Source: Kushneria indalinina DSM 14324 (lineage in GTDB: Bacteria; Pseudomonadota; Gammaproteobacteria; Pseudomonadales; Halomonadaceae). From it: a stretch of DNA of 64,000 nucleotides. Below, one piece after another: positions 29,537 to 38,673 of this stretch. A program made the translations under genes and the position numbers. The DNA lies in contig NZ_QRDJ01000006.1 of NCBI RefSeq assembly GCF_003385845.1, forward strand, positions 744,001 through 808,000, written 5' to 3'. Every line of letters starts with the position of its first letter. Within the stretch, counting starts at the first letter, position 1. The notes below the pieces were generated by a model that was not told the DNA's origin, ran no database searches, and saw only the letters and a program-made list of their open reading frames with translations.

Positions 29537-30397
29537 TCAAAATCGGTAACGATAGATGCGCAGACTGGGGATGAACGGCTCACTCTCAAGTCTTGAATCA
29601 CCTCGCAGGGCGCGCGTTCGTTTTTCGGGAGGGGTGGGTGCCGGCTGATTGATCTGCGGCAGACGATTATCCGAGGCCGGGACGAACAGGGGTAGAGCCA
29701 CATTCATGGCACGGCGCGTATGCCCGTCTTCCAGCGGCTCACGAAAAAACAGATTGGCGCGCATTAGCGGTGCCTGAGCCTGCACCTGTGCCAGCATTTC
29801 GCCATCAGGCAGGCCTGCAAGCAATCGATACTGAATCTGGACGTGTGCCGCTTCATTGTTCAGTTTGGCCAGTTTGGCTTCTACCTCTGCAACGCTCATG
29901 CGCTTGATCGATCGCCCGCTGGAATACCAGGCGAGCCGAATGCGCGACACAGGGGCGTCCGCGATCGGCAGCCGGCGCCAGCACTGCTTGAGATGCAGGC
30001 GTGCCATACCGCTTCCCTTGAGATGATCATGCAGTACAGGGTGGCGAAAGGGCAGCGTGGCCTTGAGCTCGGCGATCATGGAAGGGTGCTGCTTTCGGAC
30101 AACGCCCAGCTGCCGGGCGAAAGCATCCTTGCACTGATTTACCCTGTGCGCGTGTTCAAGCAGGGTGTCATTGGCGACGACCACGCCCACATGATCGCGC
30201 GTTGCACGACCGTCCTGTCCATCCTGGTACCAGTAGTCGGTCAGTGCCCGCATCAGCCAGTCGATATCGGCTTCACCATCAAAGCGCCACATGGCCGGAG
30301 GTTGCTGCCTTGCTGCTGCGATCAGTGCTTCCGTGGCTTCTACCAGCTCATCAAAGGCCTTCTCCAGCTCTGCCATCAGTTGATATTGCAGCGACAT
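29537..30397 (-). CDS. tus: DNA replication terminus site-binding protein (Tus homologue)
   Basis: Tus binds Ter sites and stops replication forks from one direction. This 286-residue protein resembles enterobacterial Tus along its length: the N-terminal helix YQLMAELEKAFDEL, central RLAWYSSGRSIKRMSVAEVEAKL-like region (E. coli: RFGWANKHIIKNL), ALPLFVPASDNRLPQIN (E. coli: PLIALINRDNGAGVPDVG) and the closing IPSLRIYRYRF (E. coli: IPRLHLYVAD). The match is distant but colinear. ATG 30397 is chosen because GGAA lies six bases before it and the N-terminus aligns with Tus; ATG 30409 is possible. A Ter-like sequence lies 26 bases upstream, as E. coli TerB does for tus. Confidence 0.82.
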   Translation of the reverse strand: MSLQYQLMAELEKAFDELVEATEALIAAARQQPPAMWRFDGEADIDWLMRALTDYWYQDGQDGRATRDHVGVVVANDTLLEHAHRVNQCKDAFARQLGVVRKQHPSMIAELKATLPFRHPVLHDHLKGSGMARLHLKQCWRRLPIADAPVSRIRLAWYSSGRSIKRMSVAEVEAKLAKLNNEAAHVQIQYRLLAGLPDGEMLAQVQAQAPLMRANLFFREPLEDGHTRRAMNVALPLFVPASDNRLPQINQPAPTPPEKRTRALRGDSRLESEPFIPSLRIYRYRF

Positions 30398-30422
30398 GAT
30401 CGTTTCCATCCCGGTTCTGGAA

Positions 30423-30446
30423 TATACCGTTATCTTGTGACATAAA
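30423..30446. other. Candidate Ter (replication fork barrier) site upstream of tus
   Basis: The plus strand carries TTATCTTGTGACATAAAC here, comparable with the E. coli Ter core TATGTTGTAACTAAAG (TAT, TTGT, AC and AAA shared). It lies 26 bases before the tus start, the same arrangement as TerB in E. coli, where Tus represses its own gene. The first 16 bases recur exactly at 60964-60979. Confidence 0.4.
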
Positions 30447-30540
30447 CAAAAACGGGGCAACCATTGCGAGATAAACGATGAACCATCAGCATCTGCCCCT
30501 GATGTTATGGCGACAGAGGCTGATGATTCGATGGGCTGAC

Positions 30541-31437
30541 TCAGCGGTCCAGATATCGCTCGGTAATATCGCCGTAGGCATCGATACGACGATCGCGTAA
30601 ATAGGGCCAGATGCGTCGTACCTGTTCACTGCGCGCCGGCGACAGCGTGACCAGAAGCTCTTCGGTATCTTCACCTGCCAGTGCCAGAAGCTCGCCCTGC
30701 GCTCCGGCAATAAAACTGCCGCCCCAGAAATCGATCCCGTCGCCCACCTGACTGGGGTCCTCTTCATGTCCGACCCGATTGGCGGCCAGTACCGGGATGC
30801 CATTGGCCACGGCGTGTGAGCGCTGAATCAGTGTCCAAGCATCCTTCTGGCGCTGTTGTTCATCCGGCGCATCTGCCGGGTCCCAGCCGATGGCCGTGGG
30901 ATAAAGCAGCATGTCAGCACCGGCCAGCGCCATCAGGCGCGCGGCTTCGGGATACCACTGATCCCAGCAGACCAGTACCCCCAGGCGACCGACGGACGTG
31001 TCGATAGGCGTGAAGCCCTTCTGGGGGCCGGCGTCGCCGGGCGTAAAGTAAAACTTCTCGTAAAACCCGGGATCATCCGGAATATGCATCTTGCGATAGA
31101 TGCCCGCCAGGCCGCGATCGGTATCCAGTACCACGGCGGTATTGTGATAAAGCCCGGGCGCACGGCGCTCGAAAATGGAGCCCACGATCACGATATTCAA
31201 TTCTCTGGCCAGTTCGGCCAGAAACTGCGTCGTCGGACCTTCCAGCGGCTCTGCCAGGTCAAAGACGTCGGTGTCCTCGCACTGACAGAAGTAACGCGTG
31301 GCGTGCAGCTCCTGAAGCAGGACAAGACGTGCACCACGTTCGGCCAGCGAGCGGATGCCTCGCTCGCTCTCGGTCAGACTTCGCTGCTTGTCGTTCCAGG
31401 CCTTTTGCTGAACGACACCGACTTCAATGCTATTCAT
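30541..31437 (-). CDS. aguB: N-carbamoylputrescine amidase
   Basis: Nitrilase-family enzyme that hydrolyses N-carbamoylputrescine to putrescine, CO2 and ammonia. The 298-residue protein has the catalytic triad glutamate in LVLLQELHATRYF, lysine in IYRKMHIPDDPGF and cysteine in LVCWDQWYPEAARL. The segment FYEKFYFTPGD and the C-terminal RIWPYLRDRRIDAYG are typical of AguB. ATG 31437 is preferred, with GGAGAAA upstream; the frame is open for 24 more codons. It lies 20 bases downstream of aguA on the same strand, forming the agmatine route to putrescine. Confidence 0.95.
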   Translation of the reverse strand: MNSIEVGVVQQKAWNDKQRSLTESERGIRSLAERGARLVLLQELHATRYFCQCEDTDVFDLAEPLEGPTTQFLAELARELNIVIVGSIFERRAPGLYHNTAVVLDTDRGLAGIYRKMHIPDDPGFYEKFYFTPGDAGPQKGFTPIDTSVGRLGVLVCWDQWYPEAARLMALAGADMLLYPTAIGWDPADAPDEQQRQKDAWTLIQRSHAVANGIPVLAANRVGHEEDPSQVGDGIDFWGGSFIAGAQGELLALAGEDTEELLVTLSPARSEQVRRIWPYLRDRRIDAYGDITERYLDR

Positions 31438-31457
31438 CAGTAGTGTTTCTCCGCGCA

Positions 31458-32522
31458 TCAGTTTTCGATCGCTTTCAGTGAGCCCGCGGGCAGCTGCATG
31501 GTCAGACAATGCAAACTGCCGTGCTGTCGGATGACCTGGCGGCAGTCAATGGGGATGATATCGCGCTCGGGAAAGGCTTCCGACAGCGCCTTCAGCGCCG
31601 CATAATCGGCCGGGTCGGCGTAGGCCGGCATCAGGACTGCGCCATTGATGATTAGAAAGTTGGCATAGGTTGCCGGCAGACGGTGACCATCCTCCGGATC
31701 GAAGCAGGGCGCGGGCCAGGGCAGGGCAATCAGCCGATAGGGCTGGCCATCAACGCGACGGAAGGCCTTCAGTTCCTGCTCCATGGCGCTCAATGCTTCA
31801 AAGTGCGGATCCAGCGGGTCATCACAGCGGACGTAGGCGATGGTCTGTTCGTCGCAAAAGCGTGCCAGCGTATCGATATGGCTGTCAGTGTCATCACCTT
31901 CCAGATAGCCGTTTTCAAGCCATAGAACACGATCAATGCCCAGGTTTTCCCTGAGATGCGTCTCTACATCTGCCTGCTCAAGGTGTGGATTGCGGTTGGG
32001 GTTCAAAAGACAGCTGCGGGTGGTCAGCAGTGTTCCCTGACCGTCGGTCTCCACGCCGCCGCCTTCCAGCACGAGGTGCTGCATGTCCTGCAGTTCAGGG
32101 GCAAAAATCTCCTGCTCTGCCAGCACGCCATTGAGAGCATTGTCACGTTCGGCAGGGAATTTGCCTCCCCAGCCGGTAAATCGGTAGTCCAGCAGGCGCA
32201 GGGTGGCGTTGTCCATGACGGTCAATGGGCCATGATCGCGTGCCCAGGTATCGTCACTGGGTGCCATCACCAGTGATAGACGGCTGTCGGGAACGCCCAG
32301 ATTGGTCAGTGTCGTGGCAAGGCGTTGCCGGGTATCGTCATCCGGCAGGGTAACAAGCACATGCTGATAGCGGGCGATAACCTCGATCAGGGTGATGAAC
32401 GTGGTTTCGATGGCATCCAGCAACGACGCCCAGTCGCTGTCCCGGCCGGGCCAGCTGAGCAGGACGGCCTGCTGGGGTGTCCATTCGGGTAGAAACTGAC
32501 GGGAGGAAGGGCCCTGGTTCAT
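31458..32522 (-). CDS. aguA: Agmatine deiminase
   Basis: Converts agmatine to N-carbamoylputrescine and ammonia (guanidino-modifying enzyme superfamily). The 354-residue protein shows EWTPQQAVLLSWPGRDSDW at the N-terminus, the catalytic region VLEGGGVETDGQGT, and the C-terminal nucleophilic cysteine in HGSLHCLTMQ. ARDHGPLTVMD is the substrate-binding loop. It is upstream of aguB in a two-gene operon; no arginine decarboxylase is nearby, so agmatine must come from elsewhere or from uptake. Confidence 0.95.
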   Translation of the reverse strand: MNQGPSSRQFLPEWTPQQAVLLSWPGRDSDWASLLDAIETTFITLIEVIARYQHVLVTLPDDDTRQRLATTLTNLGVPDSRLSLVMAPSDDTWARDHGPLTVMDNATLRLLDYRFTGWGGKFPAERDNALNGVLAEQEIFAPELQDMQHLVLEGGGVETDGQGTLLTTRSCLLNPNRNPHLEQADVETHLRENLGIDRVLWLENGYLEGDDTDSHIDTLARFCDEQTIAYVRCDDPLDPHFEALSAMEQELKAFRRVDGQPYRLIALPWPAPCFDPEDGHRLPATYANFLIINGAVLMPAYADPADYAALKALSEAFPERDIIPIDCRQVIRQHGSLHCLTMQLPAGSLKAIEN

Positions 32523-32686
32523 GGCAACAGTGTTATCCGCTCGATCGATGGGGCAGGAGTCTGCAGGTGTCGGCGCATGGCCTGAAGCGATATTTTACCA
32601 CCGACAGGGATTAAGGCGACGCCTGATGCAGGGTGACATAAAAGTCCGTACCATATCGGCTCCTGTCACTGGATCCCAGGCCAATA

Positions 32687-33928
32687 ATGCTTGATCGAAT
32701 TCCTTTCCTGATCGGGCTTCGCTATACGCGAGCCAAGCGGCGCAACCACTTCATCTCCTTTATATCGCTGACGTCGATGCTCGGCCTGACGCTGGGCGTG
32801 GCGGTATTGATTCTGGTGCTTTCAGTCATGAATGGCTTTGACCATGAACTGAGAACCCGCGTACTGGGCATGGTCCCGCATACCCGCATCGAGGCGCAAA
32901 ACGGTGTCAACGACTGGCGTGCGCTGGCAGAGCAGATGCAAAAACATGATCACGTTGTGGGGGCGGCCCCCTACATCGAGCAGCAGGGCATGTTCTCCTC
33001 CCGGGGCCAGACGCAGGGTGCCATGATCGAGGGCATTCTTCCTGACGCCGAGGAGAAGGTTTCCATCATCGGTAATCACATGGTGGGCGGGACGTTGTCT
33101 TCCCTGCAGCAGGGGGAGTGGAACGTTGTGCTCGGCAGTGGTCTGGCCCGAAACCTTGGGGTAGCGCTGGGCGACAGCGTGACCCTGCTGGTGCCCGAGG
33201 CTTCCATTACGCCCGGGGGCGTCTTCCCGCGTTTGAAGCGTTTCACCGTGTCCGGCATTTTTCAGGTGGGGGCGCAGCTTGATGGCAACCTCGCCTATAC
33301 CAGCCTTGGTGACATGAAAACGCTGGCGCGCCAGTCCGGTGAAGCCCAGGGCGTGCGTCTGAAACTCGATGATCTCTTTCAGGCCCATGCGGTTACCCGG
33401 GACATCATCAATTCCATGCCGCCCGGCTATCGCGGGATCGACTGGACCTATACGCAGGGCAATCTTTTCCAGGCCATTCAGATGGAAAAGCGCATGATCG
33501 GGCTATTGCTGATGGTGATCGTGGCCGTGGCGGCGTTCAATATTGTCTCGACGCTGGTCATGGTCGTCACCGACAAGCACGCTGATATCGCCATCCTGCG
33601 CACGCTGGGCGCCACTCCCGGCTCCATCATGGGGATCTTCATGGTGCAGGGCATCACCATCGGCATTATCGGGATCGTGCTGGGGGTCCTTGCCGGGATC
33701 GGACTGGCGCTATCGATTGCCGATATCATCAGCTGGGTCGAGTCAGCGTTTGGCATTCAGTTTCTGGATCCCAGCGTGTATTTCATCAGCTATCTGCCTT
33801 CCCGCCTTGAGTTCTCGGATGTTCTGGTCGTCACCGGTGTGGCGCTGTTGCTGAGTTTTCTGTCGACCCTTTATCCGGCGTGGCGAGCTGCGCGGGTACA
33901 ACCGGCCGAGGTGCTGCGCTATGAGTAG
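32687..33928 (+). CDS. lolC: Lipoprotein-releasing ABC transporter permease (LolC/LolF type)
   Basis: Inner-membrane permease that, with the ATPase LolD, extracts lipoproteins and hands them to LolA. The 413-residue protein has one N-terminal transmembrane helix ([20 protein letters not shown]), a large periplasmic domain, and three C-terminal helices of the FtsX type. Around residues 170-186 is a Pro-containing segment ([16 protein letters not shown]) resembling the LolC hook that captures LolA. Only this one permease gene accompanies lolD, so it probably acts as a homodimer (LolF-like). It overlaps lolD by eight bases. Confidence 0.92.
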   Translation: MLDRIPFLIGLRYTRAKRRNHFISFISLTSMLGLTLGVAVLILVLSVMNGFDHELRTRVLGMVPHTRIEAQNGVNDWRALAEQMQKHDHVVGAAPYIEQQGMFSSRGQTQGAMIEGILPDAEEKVSIIGNHMVGGTLSSLQQGEWNVVLGSGLARNLGVALGDSVTLLVPEASITPGGVFPRLKRFTVSGIFQVGAQLDGNLAYTSLGDMKTLARQSGEAQGVRLKLDDLFQAHAVTRDIINSMPPGYRGIDWTYTQGNLFQAIQMEKRMIGLLLMVIVAVAAFNIVSTLVMVVTDKHADIAILRTLGATPGSIMGIFMVQGITIGIIGIVLGVLAGIGLALSIADIISWVESAFGIQFLDPSVYFISYLPSRLEFSDVLVVTGVALLLSFLSTLYPAWRAARVQPAEVLRYE

Positions 33929-34643
33929 TCAACACGATGCGAGAAAAACGGTGGAAGGCGACATCATGCTGGAGTGCCGGGAGCTGACACGTGTCTATCA
34001 GGAAGGGCCGCAGGATCTGACCGTACTGGACAATCTGGAACTGACGGTGGCCGCCGGTGAGCGTATCGCGGTGGTCGGCAGTTCCGGCAGCGGCAAGACC
34101 ACGCTGCTCAACCTGCTTGGCGGACTGGATCGTCCGACGCAGGGAGAAATCCTGATTGGCGGGCGCTCCATCAAGGGGCTTTCCGAGAGCGCTGTCGGCC
34201 AGTTTCGCAACCAGCACATCGGCTTTGTCTACCAGTTCCACCATCTGCTGGCCGAGTTCACGGCGCTGGAAAATGTCTCCATGCCGCTGATCATCCGCGG
34301 TCAGAGTCGCAGTGAGGCGGCCAAAAAGGCCAATATGCTGCTGGAAAGGGTCGGCATGGCACCCCGTGGGGAGCACAAACCGGGTGAGCTTTCCGGTGGC
34401 GAGCGCCAGCGGGTGGCCATCGCGCGGGCGCTGGTCACCGATCCCAGTCTGGTGCTGATGGATGAACCTACCGGTAATCTTGATCAGGTCACGGCACGCC
34501 AGATTCTGGATCTAATGGATGAAGTTGCCGAGCGCTCACGCAGTGCTTTCGTGGTCGTGACCCACGATATGGCGATTGCCCGGCATCAGGATCGGGTTCT
34601 GCGTCTGGACAAGGGTCGACTGGCGCCCGATGTCATGACCTGA
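33921..34643 (+). CDS. lolD: Lipoprotein-releasing system ATP-binding protein LolD
   Basis: ATPase subunit of the Lol exporter. The 240-residue protein has Walker [11 protein letters not shown], the Q-loop region [19 protein letters not shown], signature [10 protein letters not shown], and Walker [13 protein letters not shown] followed by the switch histidine in VVTHD. The tyrosine- and histidine-rich Q-loop segment is typical of the MacB/LolD group. An internal ATG (33966) near [10 protein letters not shown] could also serve as start. A terminator follows. Confidence 0.95.
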   Translation: MSSQHDARKTVEGDIMLECRELTRVYQEGPQDLTVLDNLELTVAAGERIAVVGSSGSGKTTLLNLLGGLDRPTQGEILIGGRSIKGLSESAVGQFRNQHIGFVYQFHHLLAEFTALENVSMPLIIRGQSRSEAAKKANMLLERVGMAPRGEHKPGELSGGERQRVAIARALVTDPSLVLMDEPTGNLDQVTARQILDLMDEVAERSRSAFVVVTHDMAIARHQDRVLRLDKGRLAPDVMT

Positions 34644-34661
34644 CAACATGTTATACCCATG

Positions 34662-34698
34662 AAAAAGGCCCGTCAGCATGGCTGACGGGCCTTTTTTC
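34662..34698. terminator. Bidirectional rho-independent terminator between lolD and the SDR gene
   Basis: Fourteen-bp stem (AAAGGCCCGTCAGC at 34664-34677, complement at 34681-34694) with an ATG loop, flanked by A and T runs. Confidence 0.9.
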
Positions 34699-34729
34699 GT
34701 TGAATCGCTGCTCCGTTTTGATCGGAGGC

Positions 34730-35527
34730 TCAGTTCTGAACGGACATCACTGCACCACCGTCAACGCGGATATTGGACCCGCTGATAAACGAGCCACGCT
34801 CGGAGACCGCCAGAGCGATGGCGGCAGCGACTTCTTCAGGCTGTCCGCGGCGCTTGAGCTTGATGCCGGGGCGCTCTTCTTCAAGAAAGCTTTCTACCGC
34901 CTCATCGAAGGAGCAGCTGTTCTGCGTTGAGCGCTTGTCCATCATCCCATCGGTCATGGGCGATTCAATGAACGCCGGTGAGACCGTATTGCAAAGGATG
35001 CCGTTTTCGGCCTCGCCATAGGCCAGATTTTTGACGAACGTGGCAAGCGCTGCCTTGGAAACGTTATACACGGCTTCATCCCAGTAGGGCTGCACGGCAT
35101 TTTCCGAGGTGATGCATACAAAGCGTCCCCAGCCCTTTGCGCGCATGGTGGGAAAGGTGGCGCGTGCCATGCGAACGGCGGACATGAAGTTGATCTGCCA
35201 GGTGTCCTCGAAGTCTTCATCGCCGACTTCAAGAGGATGACCCTTGGCGCCGGTAATGCCGGCCGTGTGGATCACGATATCAATGGTGCCAAAACGATCG
35301 ATGGCCGCCTGCGCCAGCGCATCAACATCTTCCTGTCGGGTGATGTCGGCTTTCTGACAGACCACTTCAGCATCAAGCTGCGCCGCATCCTGTTCCAGTT
35401 GCTCGATGTCCATGTCGGACAGAACAAGCCTTGCGCCTTCATTGGCAAGCTCACGCGCGGCAGCAAGCCCCAGCCCACCCTTTGCCCCGGTAATGATGGC
35501 AACGCGATTGGTAATTCCCAGATCCAT
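34730..35527 (-). CDS. SDR-family oxidoreductase
   Basis: A 265-residue classical short-chain dehydrogenase/reductase. The NAD(P)-binding motif is TGAKGGLGLA near residue 12, followed by IVIHTAGITG; the catalytic Ser is in CITSENAV and the Tyr-Lys pair in YNVSKAAL. Asp in SDMD after the second strand favours NAD over NADP. The C-terminal FISGSNIRVDGG is typical of the family. Substrate unknown; the gene stands alone. The ATG at 35527 gives the standard N-terminus; the open frame extends 20 codons more. Confidence 0.85.
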   Translation of the reverse strand: MDLGITNRVAIITGAKGGLGLAAARELANEGARLVLSDMDIEQLEQDAAQLDAEVVCQKADITRQEDVDALAQAAIDRFGTIDIVIHTAGITGAKGHPLEVGDEDFEDTWQINFMSAVRMARATFPTMRAKGWGRFVCITSENAVQPYWDEAVYNVSKAALATFVKNLAYGEAENGILCNTVSPAFIESPMTDGMMDKRSTQNSCSFDEAVESFLEEERPGIKLKRRGQPEEVAAAIALAVSERGSFISGSNIRVDGGAVMSVQN

Positions 35528-35656
35528 GATGTCGGCTTCCGTGTCGATACTGCATGAATGTGCCTCGATGACAGGCAGCATTAACATAGTTTAAAAACCG
35601 CCCATGGGAAACGTGCGTGTTTCCGTCTTCGCAGGCCCTGATGTCATGAAGAATGC

Positions 35657-36181
35657 TTAATGATGGCGTCGCCGGTGCTGCCGCCGTTTGCGCCAGATGC
35701 GCAGGATGTGCCAGCGCCAGCAAAGGCGCGTCAAGATGTTGGCAATGACGCCGATAACCAGTGCACAGACCAGCGAGCCAATCATCAGCGCCGGCATCAT
35801 GTCGACCAGCTGATTGGCAAACCAGCTGACGCTGACCTCATCGGGAAGTGCGCGGGGTGGCGTGTGGAGTAGCCAGGCCCCCGCCCGATAGGTGACATAG
35901 AAGATCACGGGCATGGTCAGCGGATTGGTCAACCAGACCAGCGCCAGCGCCAGCGGCAGATGGCCGCGTAGCCACCAGGCGCCAAGAGCCGCTATCAGCA
36001 TCTGACCGGGGATCGGCAGCAGGGCACAAAAAAGCCCCACGGACATGCCATTGGCAATGCTTCGACGCGTGATCAGCCAGAGCGCAGGATTGCCAAGCAA
36101 TGGGTGAATCAGTCGAAGCGATTTTCGGCGCCGAATGGCCTCCGGGTCCGGCAGATAACGTTGAATAAATCGGCGCAGCAT
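35657..36181 (-). CDS. DUF2062 membrane protein
   Basis: A 174-residue inner-membrane protein of the DUF2062 family: FIQRYLPDPEAIRRRKSLRLIHPLLGNPALW at the N-terminus (only its outline PDPE...P.LG.P.LW matters), IANGMSVGLFCALLPIPGQM, and a conserved WLTNPLTMPVIFY segment. There are three to four transmembrane segments and a strongly basic tail rich in Arg and His. Function unknown. It adjoins comEC in several gammaproteobacteria, here divergently, with a gap of only 46 bases. The ATG at 36181 was preferred over one 16 codons upstream because it gives the family start. Confidence 0.88.
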   Translation of the reverse strand: MLRRFIQRYLPDPEAIRRRKSLRLIHPLLGNPALWLITRRSIANGMSVGLFCALLPIPGQMLIAALGAWWLRGHLPLALALVWLTNPLTMPVIFYVTYRAGAWLLHTPPRALPDEVSVSWFANQLVDMMPALMIGSLVCALVIGVIANILTRLCWRWHILRIWRKRRQHRRRHH

Positions 36182-36227
36182 CAGGCAGCGTCCTGACAGA
36201 ACGATGTAGCCATTATCCCTGAACCCC

Positions 36228-38561
36228 ATGGGTGAGGAAAATCTTTCTGAATATCATGAGCGCTTTGTGCCCATTCGTCGTGAACTGATTGATTGCGCAA
36301 AAGGTATACGCCTTCCGCTACTGTGTCTTGCAGCCGGTATCGGTGCTCTGCTGGTGCGCGTCCCTCAGGAGAGGTGGTTATGGGCGCTGGCGCTTTTCTG
36401 GCTGCTGGCGGCGGCACTCTATCACCGACTGTTGTTACTCATGGCTGGCGTATTGGCCCTGGCGCTTTATCACGGCCTTGCTCAGTGGCCTGAGCCCCTG
36501 GCGGAGGGGCTGGCCAGACAGGATGTAATACTGACTGGCCGCGTTGTCTCGCTGGAGCGGCTGGGAGGGCGCGCAAGGTTCAACCTTGAGGTGGCAGGCT
36601 GTCAGGGCGCGGCCGAATTGCCACGCTGCGATCATCTCAACAACGTCCGCCTTGACTGGTATCGGCCTCCGTCGCTCGAAACCGGGGAGCGGTGGCAGTT
36701 GACGGCGCGCCTGAAACCGCCGCGTGGCTTTCTCAATCCAGGCCGATTTGATTATGGCGCTTGGCTGATGGACAAGGGCTTTGGCGCTACCGGCTATGTA
36801 CGTGATGCCGACGACGCGGTACGCCTTCATTCAGGTAGTGGCCCAGCGTTGACCGAGCGCTGGCTTTATTTGCGGGTACATGATGACTTTACCCGGCGCT
36901 GGCTGCAGGCGCTGACGCTGGGAGATGGCGGAGCGCTCGAGTCGTCACAGTGGACCCTGCTCAGGGACACCGGGACGACGCATCTGGCCGTGATCTCGGG
37001 GCTCCACGTAGGACTGGTGTCGGGTTGGGTACTGCTGCTTGGTCGGTTGCTGGCCCGGCTTCTTCAACCGCAGCGCTGGCGCATGGTGATATGGCCCTGG
37101 GGTCTGGCGGGACTGGCAGCCGTGGCCTATGCCGGACTCTCGGGCTTTGCGCCGCCGGCCGTGCGTGCCGCCATCATGACGCTGATTGCGCTGTGGACTG
37201 CCAGCGGCCGTCATGCCCCTGGTGTGTGGCAGGCCTGGTGGCTGGCACTTCTGGTGGTCATCATGACCGCACCACTCTCATTGCTGCGTCCGGGATTATG
37301 GCTGTCCTTTGGTGCCGTTGCCGTTTTGATACTGGCTTGGCGCTGGCGGGAAAAGCCTGTCTGGTGGTACGCGATCCTGCGAAGCCAGGCACTTCTGAGT
37401 CTGGCAACCGGTGCCGCCACGCTGCTTTTGTTTGGACAACTGGCAAGCCTTTCGCTATTGATCAATCTCGTCGCGATCCCATGGGTCTCCATGGTCATGG
37501 TGCCGCTGGCGCTGCTGGGCTGGCTGCTGTCGCCCGTACCAGGGGTCGGACAACTGCTCTGGGGGCTTTTCGGGCACACTGCCCATTATTTCGAGGACGC
37601 TCTTGAGCTGGTTCGACAGTGGCAACCCCAGTGGCAGCCTTCTGCCGAACAGATATGGCCTCTGTCCGCCATGGCGTTTTTGGTCTGTCTGGTATGGCTG
37701 CTGCCCGGACTATCCCGGGTGTGGCGTTGTGTTGCCAGTGTCATGACAATGTCGCTGTGTCTGGGAGGAAGCGCTACGCCAGTACTTCGAAGCGGCGAAT
37801 TGTCGCTGGTGGTCCACGATGTCGGTCAGGGCCAGTTGATCGATATTCGTACGGCCAGCGGACGCTGGCTTTATGACAGTGGCCCGCGCTCCCGGTCGGG
37901 CTTCATGGCGATTACCACGCTCTGGGATGGTCCTCAGCACTTTGATGGCGTCATCGTGTCGCATGGGGATATGGACCATGCCGGTGGGGTACCCGTGCTC
38001 AAGACGCTACATGAGGTGGAACGCTGGTGGGCGCCACTGCCTGATACCATCGAAGTTGAAGGGGTGATGCCCTGTCGAGCCGGCGCGTCATGGCGAGTCG
38101 ACGGGGTAAGCTTTACCTTTCTCTGGCCGCGCAGTACGGCCACGCTGCCAGCCGCTGAAAATGATCGTTCCTGCGTATTGCTGGTCGAAACAGCCCATCA
38201 TCGTGTGCTGATCACCGGCGATGCCGGCCAGGCGGTCGAAGCCCGGATTGTTGCCCACTACCAGGCGCCCGTCGATGTGCTGGTGGCAGGCCATCACGGT
38301 AGTCATGGCAGTTCTTCGCAGCGGCTGGTGGATCTTCTTGAGCCGGCGCGCGTGATCTACAGCGCCGGTTATCTCAACGCTTATGGGCATCCTGCTGATA
38401 GTGTAGTGAGGCGATTTCGTCATGCCGGGAGCTGTCAGTGGAATACGGCTTTTGATGGCGCCATTACCGTGACAAGCAGTGCCCTTGAGATCAGTGTTGT
38501 CTCCCAACGGCCTGTCAGCGGTGTCGAACAATGCCGACCTGGGGTAGAATCCGGCCGGTGA
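36228..38561 (+). CDS. comEC: DNA internalisation competence protein ComEC/Rec2
   Basis: Polytopic membrane channel that brings single-stranded DNA into the cytoplasm during natural transformation. The 777-residue protein has an N-terminal membrane part with DUF4131-like OB domain, the competence core (LLRDTGTTHLAVISGLHVGL and following helices), and a C-terminal metallo-beta-lactamase domain (VVHDVGQGQLIDI, SHGDMDHAGG, GHHGSHGSS). The start is uncertain: ATG 36228 lacks a clear ribosome-binding site and an in-frame GTG at 36267 would fit a shorter N-terminus. Neighbours comEC-msbA-lpxK follow the E. coli order. Confidence 0.93.
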   Translation: MGEENLSEYHERFVPIRRELIDCAKGIRLPLLCLAAGIGALLVRVPQERWLWALALFWLLAAALYHRLLLLMAGVLALALYHGLAQWPEPLAEGLARQDVILTGRVVSLERLGGRARFNLEVAGCQGAAELPRCDHLNNVRLDWYRPPSLETGERWQLTARLKPPRGFLNPGRFDYGAWLMDKGFGATGYVRDADDAVRLHSGSGPALTERWLYLRVHDDFTRRWLQALTLGDGGALESSQWTLLRDTGTTHLAVISGLHVGLVSGWVLLLGRLLARLLQPQRWRMVIWPWGLAGLAAVAYAGLSGFAPPAVRAAIMTLIALWTASGRHAPGVWQAWWLALLVVIMTAPLSLLRPGLWLSFGAVAVLILAWRWREKPVWWYAILRSQALLSLATGAATLLLFGQLASLSLLINLVAIPWVSMVMVPLALLGWLLSPVPGVGQLLWGLFGHTAHYFEDALELVRQWQPQWQPSAEQIWPLSAMAFLVCLVWLLPGLSRVWRCVASVMTMSLCLGGSATPVLRSGELSLVVHDVGQGQLIDIRTASGRWLYDSGPRSRSGFMAITTLWDGPQHFDGVIVSHGDMDHAGGVPVLKTLHEVERWWAPLPDTIEVEGVMPCRAGASWRVDGVSFTFLWPRSTATLPAAENDRSCVLLVETAHHRVLITGDAGQAVEARIVAHYQAPVDVLVAGHHGSHGSSSQRLVDLLEPARVIYSAGYLNAYGHPADSVVRRFRHAGSCQWNTAFDGAITVTSSALEISVVSQRPVSGVEQCRPGVESGR

Positions 38562-38673
38562 TTGCCCAGGGGCAGTCTTCGATCGTGATCGATAGCGGGG
38601 CATCGTTGGGTTCGGCGCTGCCGGAGCCCTGACGTGTATACCCGGTATCATTATCAGCCAGGCAGGAGAGCCC

